From the NCBI GenBank assembly GCA_934636715.1, contig CAKUBE010000013.1:1-51354 (forward strand): a DNA stretch of 51,354 nucleotides. Direction: 5' to 3'. This stretch comes from an uncultured Arachnia sp. Lineage in GTDB: Bacteria; Actinomycetota; Actinomycetes; Propionibacteriales; Propionibacteriaceae. Below the pieces are notes generated by a model, which saw only the letters and a program-made list of their open reading frames with translations, was not told the origin of the DNA and ran no database searches. Of the stretch, positions 34,089-43,703 are shown piece after piece (within the stretch, counting starts at the first letter, position 1; every line of letters starts with the position of its first letter). The position numbers were made by a program, and so were the translations under genes.

Positions 34089-36641
34089 CTATACATCCAG
34101 GCGGCCGAATGCGGAAGCCCGGACGATCGCCGAGCCCGCGGCGTCGCTCGCGGCGAGGTCGACCTCGGCGGTGATCCGCCAGTCGTGATCGCCCTCGGGG
34201 TCGTGGACGACCTGCGTGACGGTCCACACCATCGGCCCCTTGGCGAGGCGGAACAGGCCGGGGCCGCGGGCCTCGCCGTCGGTCAGGATCTCGTCGTGGT
34301 CGTCCCAGTAGTCGGCCAGCGCGTCGTCCCAGGCGTCGCCGTCCATCAGCACGTCGAGCGGGGGGTCGGCGAGCGCAGCCGTCGACTCCTCCAGCGCGCC
34401 GAGCTCCTCCCACTTGTCGCGCGCAGCCAGCTCGACGCGGCGGAACATGGCGGTGCGGATCATCGCGGTGAACGCGCGCTCGTTTCCCGTGACCGGACGG
34501 GGCGGGGGCGGCGGCGCGCCCTGCGCCGCCAGCTCGGCCGCGGCGGCGACCTTCTCGGGGTCGGTGAGCGCCTCCCACTCGTCGAGCAGCGAGGAGTCCG
34601 TCTGCCGCACCGTCTCTCCCAGCCACTCGACGAGGTCGTCGAGGCTCTCGGTGCGGTAGTCGTCGGGGACGGTGTGCCTGAGCACCCGGTAGGCGTCGGA
34701 GAGGTAGCGCAGCACGGTGCCCTCGCTGCGCTGCAGCTTGTAGGTGGAGATGAACGTAGTGAAGCCGGCCGCGCGCTCCCACATGTCGCGGACCACCGAC
34801 TTCGGCGACAGCGTCGCCCCCGCCAACCACGGGTGCGACTGCACGTAGACGTCCAGCGCGTGCTCCAGCAGCTCCGCGAGCGGCTTCGGCCAGGTGACCT
34901 CCTCGAGCCGCTCCATCCGCTCGTCGTACTCGACGCCGTCCGCCTTCATCTGCGCGACGGCCTCGCCGCGCGCGAGGTGCTGCTGCCCGAGCAGCACCTG
35001 GAACGGATCCTCGAGCACGGCCTCCATGACAGAGACGACGTCGAGGTGGTAGGTGGGCGAGTCCCGGTCGAGCAGGTCGAGCGAGGCGACGGCGAACGGC
35101 GCCAACGGCTGGTTGAGGGCGAAGTCCTCACCGACGCTCTCGGCCAGCGCGCACCAGCCGCCCTGCGCGTCGGGCTCCGCGCGCTTGACCAGCACCCCGG
35201 AGGTGAGCAGCCCGCGCGTGAGCGCCAGCGCCCGGCGCTTCAGCGCGCGCCGCTTGTCGGGCGTCTCGTGCGACGAGTCCAGCAGCGCCTTCATCGCCTC
35301 GTAGCTGTTGCCCGGGCGCTGCGCGACGTTCAGCAGCATGCCGTGCGTCACCTGCATCCGCGAGACGAGGTTCTCGGGCTGGGCGACGATGATCCTGTCG
35401 AAGGTCTCCTCGTTCCAGGCGATGAACCCGTCGGGCGCCTTCTTCCGCACCACCCGCTTGCGCTTCTTCGGGTCGTCGCCGGCCTTGGCGAGCGCGCGCT
35501 CGTTCTCGATCACGTGCTCGGGGGCCTGCACGACGACGAAGCCGACGGTGTCGAACCCGGCCCGTCCCGCACGCCCGGCGATCTGGTGGAACTCCCTCGA
35601 CCGCAGCTTGCGCACGCGCGTGCCGTCGAACTTCGTGAGCCCGGTGAACAGGACCGTGCGGATAGGGACGTTGATGCCGACGCCGAGGGTGTCGGTGCCG
35701 CAGATGACCTTGAGCAGCCCTTCCTGCGCGAGCTGCTCGACGAGGCGGCGGTACTTGGGCAGCATGCCCGCGTGGTGCACGCCGATCCCGCGTTTGACGA
35801 GCCCCGACAGGATCTTCCCGAAGCCCTTCCCGAACCGGAACGCGCCCACCTCCTCGGCGATCCGGTCGGCGTCGTGCCGGGTGATCAGGTTGACACTGAG
35901 CAGGCTCTGCGCGCGCTCGAGGGCGTCGGCCTGGGTGAAGTGGACGATGTAGACGGGCGCCTTGTGCTCCTGGACGAGCTCCAGCACCTTCTCCTGCAGC
36001 GGCGTCACGGACCACTCGAACAGCAGCGGGACGGGGCGCTCGGCGTCGTCGATCAGGCTGGTGTCGCGGCCCGTGCGCGCGCTCAGCTGCTCGGCGAGGG
36101 CGGTGACGTCGCCCAGCGTCGCGCTCATCAGCAGGAACTGCGCCTGCGGCAGCTCGAGCAGCGGGACCTGCCAGGCCCAGCCGCGGTCGGGCTCGGAGTA
36201 GAAGTGGAACTCGTCCGCGATGACCATGCCGACGTCGGCGCTCGCGCCCTCGCGGAGCGCGATGTTGGCGAGCACCTCGGCCGTGCAGCAGATGATGGGG
36301 GCGTCGGAGTTCACGGACGCGTCGCCGGTGACCATGCCGACGTTCTCGGCCCCGAAGACCTGACACAGCGCGAAGAACTTCTCGCTGACCAGCGCCTTGA
36401 TCGGCGCGGTGTAGAACGAGACCCGGTCCGTGGCCAGCGCCGCGAAGTGCGCCGCCAGCGCCACCATCGACTTCCCCGAGCCGGTCGGCGTCGCGAGGAT
36501 CAGGTTGTTGCCGCTGAACAGCTCGATCGATGCCTCGTCCTGGTGCGGGTAGAGGGAGATGCCTTGGCTCTCGGCCCATGCGGCGAAGTGCTCGTAGAGG
36601 GCGTCGGCGTCGCCGGAGACGCGGTCGGTGAGCGTGGGCAT
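34089..36641 (-). CDS. Ski2-like DEAD/DEAH-box helicase with C-terminal DUF3516-type region
   Basis: The 850-residue superfamily 2 helicase has Q-motif-like YPHQDEASIELFSGN, Walker A LATPTGSGKSMVA near residue 50, IADEFHFY as motif II (DEFH instead of DEAH), LLMSATLGD as motif III, and VICGTDTLGVGINVPI with FHQIAGRAGRAGFD as motifs V and VI. The second half is a long helical region of the DUF3516 type found with this helicase in actinobacteria. The likely role is RNA or DNA unwinding in maintenance; substrate unknown. ATG 36641 is leaderless with TAGGGT 7 nt upstream. Longer upstream frame is not supported. Confidence 0.9.
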   Translation of the reverse strand: MPTLTDRVSGDADALYEHFAAWAESQGISLYPHQDEASIELFSGNNLILATPTGSGKSMVALAAHFAALATDRVSFYTAPIKALVSEKFFALCQVFGAENVGMVTGDASVNSDAPIICCTAEVLANIALREGASADVGMVIADEFHFYSEPDRGWAWQVPLLELPQAQFLLMSATLGDVTALAEQLSARTGRDTSLIDDAERPVPLLFEWSVTPLQEKVLELVQEHKAPVYIVHFTQADALERAQSLLSVNLITRHDADRIAEEVGAFRFGKGFGKILSGLVKRGIGVHHAGMLPKYRRLVEQLAQEGLLKVICGTDTLGVGINVPIRTVLFTGLTKFDGTRVRKLRSREFHQIAGRAGRAGFDTVGFVVVQAPEHVIENERALAKAGDDPKKRKRVVRKKAPDGFIAWNEETFDRIIVAQPENLVSRMQVTHGMLLNVAQRPGNSYEAMKALLDSSHETPDKRRALKRRALALTRGLLTSGVLVKRAEPDAQGGWCALAESVGEDFALNQPLAPFAVASLDLLDRDSPTYHLDVVSVMEAVLEDPFQVLLGQQHLARGEAVAQMKADGVEYDERMERLEEVTWPKPLAELLEHALDVYVQSHPWLAGATLSPKSVVRDMWERAAGFTTFISTYKLQRSEGTVLRYLSDAYRVLRHTVPDDYRTESLDDLVEWLGETVRQTDSSLLDEWEALTDPEKVAAAAELAAQGAPPPPPRPVTGNERAFTAMIRTAMFRRVELAARDKWEELGALEESTAALADPPLDVLMDGDAWDDALADYWDDHDEILTDGEARGPGLFRLAKGPMVWTVTQVVHDPEGDHDWRITAEVDLAASDAAGSAIVRASAFGRLDV

Positions 36642-36648
36642 GCCGTTC

Positions 36649-36654
36649 ACCCTA
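36649..36654 (-). promoter_or_regulatory. -10 box of the leaderless helicase gene
   Basis: TAGGGT on the minus strand, 7 nt before ATG 36641; identical box and spacing to the leuA leader. Confidence 0.5.
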
Positions 36655-36694
36655 TCGCTCCGGTCTGACCACCCATGCCTGCTGACCCGTCGGA

Positions 36695-36700
36695 TAGGCT
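36695..36700 (+). promoter_or_regulatory. -10 box of the gene at 36708
   Basis: TAGGCT lies 7 nt before ATG 36708, leaderless pattern, divergent from the helicase promoter about 40 bp away. Confidence 0.5.
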
Positions 36701-36707
36701 CGCCCGC

Positions 36708-37391
36708 ATGGGTTTCAAGTGTTCGCTCCTTGCCTTGTCCAACCGGGCGCCGCGCGAGGACATCACGACCACCGCCGAGGGCGGTCCCGACGCCGCGACC
36801 AAGGAGGCCGAGCGGCTGTGGCCTGGAGAATGGCGTTACGTCGAGACCGGCACGTTGGACGAGGCATTCCTGCCGTACGACGAGTCGCTGTGGATCGGCA
36901 CCTGGGGCGGAACCACCGTGCTGACCCACATGGCTCCTGTCGAGGTCTCGGACCCAACCCGCGGCTCCTGGGAGCTGATGATCCACAGCGTCGTGGACCT
37001 CTGCCACTACAAGACGCCTGCCAGCCACCGCTCCCGCACGGTGAGCCTCTCCGCGGACGACGACGCCGAGGCCCTGGCCAGCGCGCTCCAAGGTGAGCTC
37101 CTGCCGTTCGAGGAACCCTATGCCGCGGGGCAGCACTCGTCGGACGGCGATCCGTTTCACACGCTCGACCTCGGAGAGAGCGCCCTGCTCTGGATGTTCG
37201 GCACGTTCGGCGAGACGGCCCCCGTCGACGACGTCTCGAAGTCGATCACGCCCATCAAGCCCTGGGAGCTGCCGATGCACCGCTTCGAGGCAGCCCCGGC
37301 GAGCCCCACCCCGTCCGCGCCCGAGGCCTCGGACGCCCCGCCCGCGCCGCCGAAGAAGCGGTCCTGGTTGGACCGGCTGCTCGGCCGTTAG
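36708..37391 (+). CDS. Conserved hypothetical protein (possibly DUF6928-like)
   Basis: The 227-residue protein begins MGFKCSLLALSNRAPREDI. It has a folded part to about residue 190 with WIGTWGGTTVLTHMAPVEV, SWELMIHSVVDLCHYKTPA and LLWMFGTFGETAP. A Pro/Ala/Ser-rich linker leads to a basic end KKRSWLDRLLGR that could contact membrane or nucleic acid. The family is not recognised with certainty; it resembles an actinobacterial DUF. It shares a divergent promoter region with the helicase and overlaps the metallophosphoesterase by 4 bp at the 3' end. Confidence 0.7.
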   Translation: MGFKCSLLALSNRAPREDITTTAEGGPDAATKEAERLWPGEWRYVETGTLDEAFLPYDESLWIGTWGGTTVLTHMAPVEVSDPTRGSWELMIHSVVDLCHYKTPASHRSRTVSLSADDDAEALASALQGELLPFEEPYAAGQHSSDGDPFHTLDLGESALLWMFGTFGETAPVDDVSKSITPIKPWELPMHRFEAAPASPTPSAPEASDAPPAPPKKRSWLDRLLGR

Positions 37392-38263
37392 CCCGGGATG
37401 ATGCGGTGCAGGGTCACCTGCGACTGGTTCAGGAACCTCACCTGCGGGCCCGTCACACCGACGCCCGAATCGACGAACAGCGTCGCGTCGCCCTCGGTGT
37501 AGACGCCCTTGGAGATCCGCGGGAAGTAGTCGCCGCCGGCCTGGTACAGCGGGCCGATCACCGGGAGCCGGATCTGGCCGCCGTGGGTGTGGCCGCATAT
37601 GGCGTAGTCGACGCCGTACGTGTCCAGCTCCGGCAGGATGTCCGGCGAGTGCGTCAGCACCAGGCGGAACCCGTCGTCGGGGAGGCCCGCGACGGCGGCG
37701 CCGAGATCGCCGTGTTCGCTGTAGTAGTCGTCGACGCCCACGAGCTGGACCTCGCCGAAGTCGCCGTCGAAGAACAGGTGCTCGTTCGCGAGCACCCTCA
37801 CCCCGTACCGCTCCAAGAGGCCGTGCAGCCGATCCTGCATCCGCTCGCCCTTGTCATGGTTGCCGTCGACGTAGAACCGCGGCGCGTCGATCGTCGCCAG
37901 TTCCTTCACCAACTGCTCGACGGGGCCGAGATCGTCGCTGCTGGTGTTGACGAAGTCCCCCGTCAACGCGATCAGGTCCGGCTGCGCGCCACGGACCAGT
38001 TCGACGATCTGCGCCACCTGGGACGGCCGGGGCAGGTTGTGGAAGTCGGTGATCTGCACGACGCGGAGTTCGCCTGCCAGTTCGTCGGTCACGAACGTGG
38101 TCTCGACGAGCTGCGTGTTGCGCACCTCCCAGTTGGCCCTCGCCACCGTCGCGACCATCAGCAGTAGCGCGGCCAGGAAAACCGCGACGATTCGTCGCCA
38201 CCCACCGAATGGCGGTGTCCGGCGCAACGCGCCCCACTCCGCACCATAAAAATCTTGAGCCAT
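37388..38263 (-). CDS. Membrane-anchored metallophosphoesterase
   Basis: The 291-residue protein has one N-terminal membrane anchor (RIVAVFLAALLLMVATVARA, about 25-44) followed by a calcineurin-like phosphoesterase domain. Dimetal motifs are RVVQITDFHNL, IALTGDFVN, YVDGNHDKGERM, LVLTHSPDILPE and ICGHTHGGQIRLP, in family order. It resembles YkuE/YaeI-type enzymes; lipid-linked phosphates are a common substrate there, but the substrate here is unknown. The first motif reads DFHN where most members have DxH, so the ligand set is intact. ATG 38263 follows a GGTGAG stretch. It is divergent from the vWA gene. Confidence 0.9.
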   Translation of the reverse strand: MAQDFYGAEWGALRRTPPFGGWRRIVAVFLAALLLMVATVARANWEVRNTQLVETTFVTDELAGELRVVQITDFHNLPRPSQVAQIVELVRGAQPDLIALTGDFVNTSSDDLGPVEQLVKELATIDAPRFYVDGNHDKGERMQDRLHGLLERYGVRVLANEHLFFDGDFGEVQLVGVDDYYSEHGDLGAAVAGLPDDGFRLVLTHSPDILPELDTYGVDYAICGHTHGGQIRLPVIGPLYQAGGDYFPRISKGVYTEGDATLFVDSGVGVTGPQVRFLNQSQVTLHRIIPG

Positions 38264-38326
38264 AAGCTCACCCCCCGGGGTATAGCCTAAGGCATGTCTC
38301 CCCCTCTCTCGCGACGCGACACGAGC

Positions 38327-38367
38327 TTGACATTGCAAACAGAAACGATAAGTTTGCTTTTGCAAAC
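38327..38367 (+). promoter_or_regulatory. AT-rich control region with TTGCAAAC repeats before the vWA gene
   Basis: TTGACA (38327-38332) is a -35 candidate. TTGCAAAC occurs at 38333-38340 and the inverted repeat GTTTGC-TTTT-GCAAAC at 38352-38367, giving three copies of a GCAAAC half-site in 35 bp. The stretch is strikingly AT-rich against its surroundings. No matching regulator is identified. Confidence 0.45.
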
Positions 38368-38386
38368 CATGACGACGGGGAGAGCC

Positions 38387-40366
38387 ATGTTCCGCACGCT
38401 GCGCAGCCTTCCCAGCGCCCTCCTGATCGGCGCGCTCGCCTGCGCGAGCCTGCCCGCTCTCGCCGACGAGGCCGCCGAGGACACCAAGATCCTGCTCGTG
38501 CTCGACGCCTCCGGCTCCATGAAGGGCGACGACCCGTCCGGCACCACGAAGCTCACGGCCGCCAAGAAGGCGCTCACCACGGCGATCTCGGCGCTCCCCG
38601 ACGACGCACAGGTGGGCCTCCGCGTCTACGGCGCCACCTACCCCGGCAAGGACAAGAAGCTGTCCTGCACCGACACGCAGCTCGCCCACCCCATCGGGCC
38701 GCTCGACGTCGCTGGGCTGACCACGCAGATCAACGCCGTCAAAGCCCAAGGCGACACCCCCATCGCCTACAGCCTCGAGAAGGCCATCGACGACCTCGGC
38801 ACCACCGGCAAACGCCACATCATCCTCGTCTCCGACGGCGAGGAGAACTGCAACCCCGACCCCTGCGCGGTGGTCGAGAAGCTCGTCGACAAGGACGTGA
38901 GCATCCAGGTCGACACCGTCGGCTACGCCGTCGACACGAAGGCCCGCAACCAACTCAGATGCATCGCGGACGCCGGAAAGGGCACGTACTACGACGCCGA
39001 AGACGCCGACGTCCTCACCTCCACCCTGAGCCGCCTCTCCACACGAGCGCTGCGCGCGTTCACCGTCCAGGGCATCCCCGTCGAGGGCACGCCGACGCCG
39101 GAGGGCGCCCCGGTGCTCGCCGTCGGGCAGTACGTCGACACCATGCCCGTGTCGGAGACCAAGAAGGTGACGAGGCACTACGCGCTGCGCCGCACGACGC
39201 CCGGGTCGACGCTGCGCGCCTCCGTCGTCACCCGGCTGCCGCAGGAGGATGGCCGCGACCTGCGTCAGTTCCGCAAATGGGAGTACACGATCAGCACGCG
39301 GGACGGCGTGCAATGCAGCTACAAGTGGGCGCTCGCCGACGACCTGAGCAACGCGGGCGTGCTGCTCGCGGGAACCGCGCTCTCCCTGCCCGTCGATCCC
39401 CGGGCCGAGTACGTCGACAAGGACAAGCAGGCCTGCGCCGAGGCGACCGACCTCGTGCTGCAGGTTCAGCGCTTCTCGGAGAAGAAGGGCGAGCCGATGC
39501 CCGTCGAGATCGTCGTCCTCGAGGAGGGGCCTGTCCCCGATGCTCCGAGCCTGCCCGACGGCGTCACCGACATCCCCACCAGCTCGACGGGGATGACGCC
39601 GCCGCCCGCACGCACGCCCGTCAAGGTGATCGGGGGCGCCAGCTTCAACGACGCGCTCGAGATCACACCGGGCACCTACGAGACCGAGGTCGTGCCCGGG
39701 GAGATGCTGTTCTTCCGTTCCCCCATCGGCTGGGGCCAGAGCGCGGTCTTCTCCATCGACGGCCCCGATCCGGACTCCGCCGCCATCGAGGCGACGAAGA
39801 GCTCGCCGCTGCCCGCCTACATCTCGATCTTCGGCGACGTCTACGCGCCCGACCGCAGCCGGATGGACTCGCAGGAGCTCTGGAAGCACGTCAACTGGAC
39901 CAAGTACCGGAAAGAGCTCACGCCGCCCTCCAACCTCGACATCAACGTCGTCCCCGAGGTGCGCTACCGCAACCGGTGGGACTCGGAGCCGATGTACTTC
40001 AGCGCCAGCCGAGGCTTCTCGATGGCCGGCGACTACTGGTTCGCCGTCGGCGTCCCCGGCGACTCGGACACGCCCGAGGGCGTCCCCCTGCCGGTGAGAT
40101 TCACGCTCGCGGTCGACGGCGAGGCCACCGACGTCACCGGCAGCGGGTCACCCCAGCCGACGCCGTCGCCGAGTCCCTCCCCGTCCCCGACGGTGGCGAG
40201 CCCGGCCCCGGAGGACACCCCGACGGCGCCGCCCGACGACGCCGATACCGATCAGATGGAGGTCGCGCGGGGCGCATCTCCCCTCGCGATCGGCGGCGTG
40301 GTATTGATCGGGCTCGGCCTCGCCGGGGGTGCCGTCTATCTGGTCCGGCGGCGCACCACGGCCTGA
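38387..40366 (+). CDS. Secreted von Willebrand factor A domain protein with C-terminal membrane anchor
   Basis: The 659-residue protein has a signal peptide MFRTLRSLPSALLIGALACASLPALA. A vWA domain (about residues 30-220) follows with the metal-ion-dependent adhesion motif VLDASGSM, then GDTPIAY and LVSDGEENC. Next is a large beta-rich region (about 230-590) and a Pro/Ser-rich spacer PTPSPSPSPSP. It ends with one membrane segment LAIGGVVLIGLGLAGGAVYLV and RRRTTA. It is expected to be anchored to the outside of the cell and bind ligands or other proteins through the MIDAS site. ATG 38387 follows GGGGAGA. Confidence 0.88.
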   Translation: MFRTLRSLPSALLIGALACASLPALADEAAEDTKILLVLDASGSMKGDDPSGTTKLTAAKKALTTAISALPDDAQVGLRVYGATYPGKDKKLSCTDTQLAHPIGPLDVAGLTTQINAVKAQGDTPIAYSLEKAIDDLGTTGKRHIILVSDGEENCNPDPCAVVEKLVDKDVSIQVDTVGYAVDTKARNQLRCIADAGKGTYYDAEDADVLTSTLSRLSTRALRAFTVQGIPVEGTPTPEGAPVLAVGQYVDTMPVSETKKVTRHYALRRTTPGSTLRASVVTRLPQEDGRDLRQFRKWEYTISTRDGVQCSYKWALADDLSNAGVLLAGTALSLPVDPRAEYVDKDKQACAEATDLVLQVQRFSEKKGEPMPVEIVVLEEGPVPDAPSLPDGVTDIPTSSTGMTPPPARTPVKVIGGASFNDALEITPGTYETEVVPGEMLFFRSPIGWGQSAVFSIDGPDPDSAAIEATKSSPLPAYISIFGDVYAPDRSRMDSQELWKHVNWTKYRKELTPPSNLDINVVPEVRYRNRWDSEPMYFSASRGFSMAGDYWFAVGVPGDSDTPEGVPLPVRFTLAVDGEATDVTGSGSPQPTPSPSPSPSPTVASPAPEDTPTAPPDDADTDQMEVARGASPLAIGGVVLIGLGLAGGAVYLVRRRTTA

Positions 40367-40420
40367 TCTGTCAGGTCACCCGCCTTTCGACGCGGGCGCG
40401 CGCTTCGCTTGCGGCCCCGC

Positions 40421-41395
40421 TCAAGGAGCGAAGCTCAGGACGAGCAGCACGATCCCCACAACCACGGCCAGCGCGCTCGCGATGAGCAGGACGGGGTAGG
40501 TGCGCGCCTCCGCCGGGGCGATCGCAACCGCGGCGGCGGGCGCCTCGACCAGCGTGTCGGCGACGGTCGCGTCGCCGGTACCCAGCGCGTCGACCTGGCG
40601 GAAGACCTCGATGCCCTCCGCCGCTCCCGGCACCCAGGCCAGTTCCGGCGCGGCCAGGCGGTCGGCGACGTCGTCCAGCCCCGGCCGGGCCGCGGGCTCC
40701 TCGGCGATTAGCTCCGCGACCAACGCCCACAGCGCGGGCGGACAACCGACGGGCACCGCCGCGGGGTCGACGCGATCCGGCCGCGCGCCCAGGAGCATGG
40801 CCGCGGCGACCATCCCGAGCGCGTACAGGTCCGAGGCGGCGCTCGGGTCCTCGAACCGCAACAGCTCGGGCGCCAGCTACCCCGGCGTGCCCGCCACCGC
40901 ACCCACCGTCGTGAACCGAGGGCCGTCGAGGTCGACGGCGATGCCGAAGTCCGTGAGATAGGCGTGCGGTCGGCCGGTTCCTGTCGGATCGAGCAGGATG
41001 TTCGACGGTTTGAGGTCCCGGTGCACGAGCCGCGCCGCATGCACCGCCGACAGGGCGTCGGTCACCTGGCGGAGCACCTCGGCCACGAAGAGCGGGGGCA
41101 GCGCGCCGAAGTCGCCGATCAGCGTCGCGACCGAGCCGCCCTCGACCACGGGCATGGTGAAGAGCACGCGATCATCCTCGCCCGCCCAGCCGAGCGGCAC
41201 GATGATGTGGGGGTGGTGGATCCGCACCGCCTGCTCGCGGACGAACCGCAGCACCGCCACCGCATCCGACTGGCGCAGCACCTTGGCCGCGACGACGGCG
41301 TCGGCGCGCAGGTCGCGGACCCGCCACACCGATCCCATCCCGCCGAGGCCGATCTGGTCGATCAACTCGTAGCGGCCGGCGAAGACCTCACCCAT
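40421..41395 (-). pseudogene. Serine/threonine protein kinase interrupted by an amber codon
   Basis: The reading from ATG 41395 gives an N-lobe YELIDQIGLGGMGSVWRVRD with VAAKVL, then catalytic loop VHRDLKPSNILLD and DFGIAVD, up to AVAGTPG. TAG at 40879-40877 follows (codon 173), and the same frame continues LAPELLRFEDPSAASDLYALG through the C-lobe. It ends in a membrane helix VLLIASALAVVVGIVLLVLS (total 324 residues plus stop). The conserved motif is GTPGYxAPE, so TAC or TAT became TAG by one base. Without readthrough the kinase lacks its C-lobe and anchor. No PASTA domains. The HTH gene overlaps its start by 8 bp. Confidence 0.85.
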
Positions 41396-41822
41396 GCGAC
41401 CTGGCGGCGGCGTTCAGCGCCTCGGCGAGCGGCGCGGAGGTGGTCAGCGCGGCAAGCCGCGAGAGCTCGGCGGGATCGGCGAGCCGCCGCAGCTCGGCGA
41501 CGACCTCCCCCGGAACCGGCGTGGCGGTCAGCGTCACGTGACTCTCCTGGATAGACGCGAGCCGCGCCTCCAGCTCGCCCCGGGTGAGGGAGGACGCGAC
41601 GTCGGCGAGGTCGTTCAGCGCGGCGAGCCGCGTCACGGCCGCCGGATTTCCGAGCTTCGTCCGGTGACCGGACAACAGCTGCGAGAGCATGGGCGCCGAG
41701 ACGCCCATCACGGCCGCGAGCCGGCCCTGCGTCAGGCCGAGCGCCGCGGTGATCCGGGCCGCGATGTCGGCGAGCGGCGCGCCGTACAGCTCGCGCTGCT
41801 TCTGGCGGTTCGCCTCCTGCAT
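41388..41822 (-). CDS. Helix-turn-helix DNA-binding protein
   Basis: The 144-residue protein has an N-terminal XRE-like HTH: IAARITAALGLTQGRLAAVM, GVSAPMLSQLLSGHRTKLGN with recognition helix around APMLSQLLSG. The C-terminal half is helical and without a known sensor. It lies directly before the kinase gene with an 8-bp overlap, suggesting co-transcription and possibly that the kinase modifies it; that link is inferred. ATG 41822 follows a weak GAGGGGA. The longer frame upstream runs through the leuA end antisense and is not supported. Confidence 0.8.
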   Translation of the reverse strand: MQEANRQKQRELYGAPLADIAARITAALGLTQGRLAAVMGVSAPMLSQLLSGHRTKLGNPAAVTRLAALNDLADVASSLTRGELEARLASIQESHVTLTATPVPGEVVAELRRLADPAELSRLAALTTSAPLAEALNAAARSHG

Positions 41823-41842
41823 CACGACCCGGTCCCCTCGGC

Positions 41843-43609
41843 TCAGACGGCGTTGCGGGTCGCCGCGTGGATCGCCTCCGCGCGGTTCAGCGCGCTCAGG
41901 ATCGCCTTCATCGACGCGCTGGTGATGCTCGGGTCGATGCCGACACCCCATAACACCTGCGCGTCGTCGCCGTCGCCGATCTCGCACTCGACGTACGCCG
42001 CGGCGTTGGCGTCGCCGCCCGCCTGCAGCGCGTGCTCCGCGTAGTCCAGGACCCGGACGTGCGCGCCCTCGGAGGCCAGCGCGTCGACGAACGCCGACAC
42101 CGGGCCGTTGCCCTCGCCCTCGACCTCCACCTGGTGGCGCGTCGGCCCGTTGACCGTGGCGTGGACGTGGAACTCGCCGTTGCTCGACGTCGATCCCGCG
42201 GCCGTCAGCGCCCACGGGCCGTCGGCCAGGTACTCGCGCTGGAAGATCTGGTGGATCTCGTCGGCGGTGACCTCGCCGCCCGCGACGTCGGTGTGCTGCT
42301 GCACGACGCGGCTGAACTCAATCTGCAGCCGGCGCGGCAGGTCCATCTTGAACTCGTTCTTCATCAGGTAGGCCATGCCGCCCTTGCCCGACTGGGAGTT
42401 CACGCGGATGACCGCCTCGTAGGTGCGGCCGACGTCGTGCGGGTCGATCGGCAGATACGGCGCCTCCCACGGCATTTCGCCCACGGTCTTGCCGGCCTCG
42501 GCGGCCGCGCCCTCCAGGTACTCCAGGCCCTTCTTGATGGCGTCCTGGTGGGAGCCCGAGAAGGCCGTGTAGACCAGGTCGCCCGCGTACGGATGACGCG
42601 GGTGGACGGGCAGGCCAGTGCAGTACTCGACGGTGCGGCGCACGTGGTCGATGTCGGAGAAGTCCAGCTGCGGGTCGACGCCCTGCGTGTACAGGTTCAG
42701 CGCCAGCGTCACCAGGTCGACGTTGCCGGTGCGCTCGCCATGGCCGAACAGGCAGCCCTCGACGCGGTCGGCGCCGGCCATCTGGCCCAGCTCGGAGGCG
42801 GCGACGGCGGTGCCGCGGTCGTTATGCGGGTGCAGCGATACGGCCACGTTCTCGCGGTTCCTCACGTGCCGGATGAAGTACTCGATCTGGTCGGCGTACG
42901 TGTTCGGCGTCGACCGCTCGACGGTGGCGGGCAGGTTGAAGATGATCTCGCGGCCCTCACCGGGCTGCCAGACGTCGGACACCGCGTTGCACACCTCGAC
43001 GGCGAAGTCCGTGGGCGTCTGGGTGAAGATCTCCGGCGAGTACTGGTAGCCGAACTCGACGTCGCGCAGGTGCTGGTCGGCGTACTTCATGACCAGTTCG
43101 GTGCCGCGGGTGGCCAGGTCGATGCACTGCTGCTCCGAGATCCGGAACACCACCTTGCGGAACAGCTCGGCCGTCGCGTTGTACATGTGGATGGTGGCGC
43201 GGTTGGCACCGATCAGCGACTCGGCGGTGCGCGAGATCAGGTCCTCCCGGGCCTGGGTCAGCACCGAGATGGTCACGTCGTCGGGCACCTTGTCGCCCTC
43301 GATCAGCTGGCGGACGAAGTCGAAGTCCGTCTGCGACGCCGACGGGAAGCCCACCTCGATCTCCTTGTAGCCCAGCGAGACCAACAGCTCGAACATGCGC
43401 ATCTTGCGCGACGGGGTCATGGGGTCGATCAGGGCCTGGTTGCCGTCGCGCAGGTCGGTCGACAGCCACCGCGGGGCCTTCTCGATGCGCTTGCTCGGCC
43501 ACGTGCGGTCCGGCACGTCGACGGGGATGAAAGGGGTGTAGCGGTGCACCGGCATCGTGGTCGGCTGCTGCGTGGGCACGGACTGCGGGCGGGTGGTGAA
43601 CTGAGTCAT
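41843..43609 (-). CDS. leuA: 2-isopropylmalate synthase
   Basis: The 588-residue enzyme makes 2-isopropylmalate, the first step of leucine synthesis. [23 protein letters not shown] carries the metal-binding Asp. [19 protein letters not shown] gives the HxH metal site. [18 protein letters not shown] leads into the catalytic tail, and the C-terminal regulatory LeuA dimer domain (about 450-580) binds leucine. It is the long actinobacterial form. AGGAGA lies 9 nt before ATG 43609. Expression is preceded by a leucine-codon leader peptide and attenuator hairpin. Confidence 0.96.
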   Translation of the reverse strand: MTQFTTRPQSVPTQQPTTMPVHRYTPFIPVDVPDRTWPSKRIEKAPRWLSTDLRDGNQALIDPMTPSRKMRMFELLVSLGYKEIEVGFPSASQTDFDFVRQLIEGDKVPDDVTISVLTQAREDLISRTAESLIGANRATIHMYNATAELFRKVVFRISEQQCIDLATRGTELVMKYADQHLRDVEFGYQYSPEIFTQTPTDFAVEVCNAVSDVWQPGEGREIIFNLPATVERSTPNTYADQIEYFIRHVRNRENVAVSLHPHNDRGTAVAASELGQMAGADRVEGCLFGHGERTGNVDLVTLALNLYTQGVDPQLDFSDIDHVRRTVEYCTGLPVHPRHPYAGDLVYTAFSGSHQDAIKKGLEYLEGAAAEAGKTVGEMPWEAPYLPIDPHDVGRTYEAVIRVNSQSGKGGMAYLMKNEFKMDLPRRLQIEFSRVVQQHTDVAGGEVTADEIHQIFQREYLADGPWALTAAGSTSSNGEFHVHATVNGPTRHQVEVEGEGNGPVSAFVDALASEGAHVRVLDYAEHALQAGGDANAAAYVECEIGDGDDAQVLWGVGIDPSITSASMKAILSALNRAEAIHAATRNAV

Positions 43610-43657
43610 TTCAGAAGTCTCCTGGCTGGGGTTCTTGGTGCCAGACGCGAAGAAGCA

Positions 43658-43703
43658 CCGCAGCGAGGAGATCTGGCTCAGTGCTTACTGGGCCTCGCTG
43701 CGG
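43658..43703 (-). promoter_or_regulatory. leuA attenuator hairpin
   Basis: Perfect 11-bp arms CCGCAGCGAGG (43703-43693, minus) and CCTCGCTGCGG (43668-43658) start inside the leader ORF, followed by TGCTTCTTCG. The alternative pair AAGCAC/GTGCTT overlaps the second arm and could be the antiterminator. The arrangement fits ribosome-mediated attenuation. Confidence 0.65.

Noticed and set aside
34185..36668. 827-residue plus-strand ORF
   Set aside because: Exactly antisense to the helicase, with no recognisable domain and biased composition.
40877..41395. A natural 172-residue short kinase
   Set aside because: The same frame continues after the TAG with a clean C-lobe and membrane anchor, so it is a broken full-length kinase.
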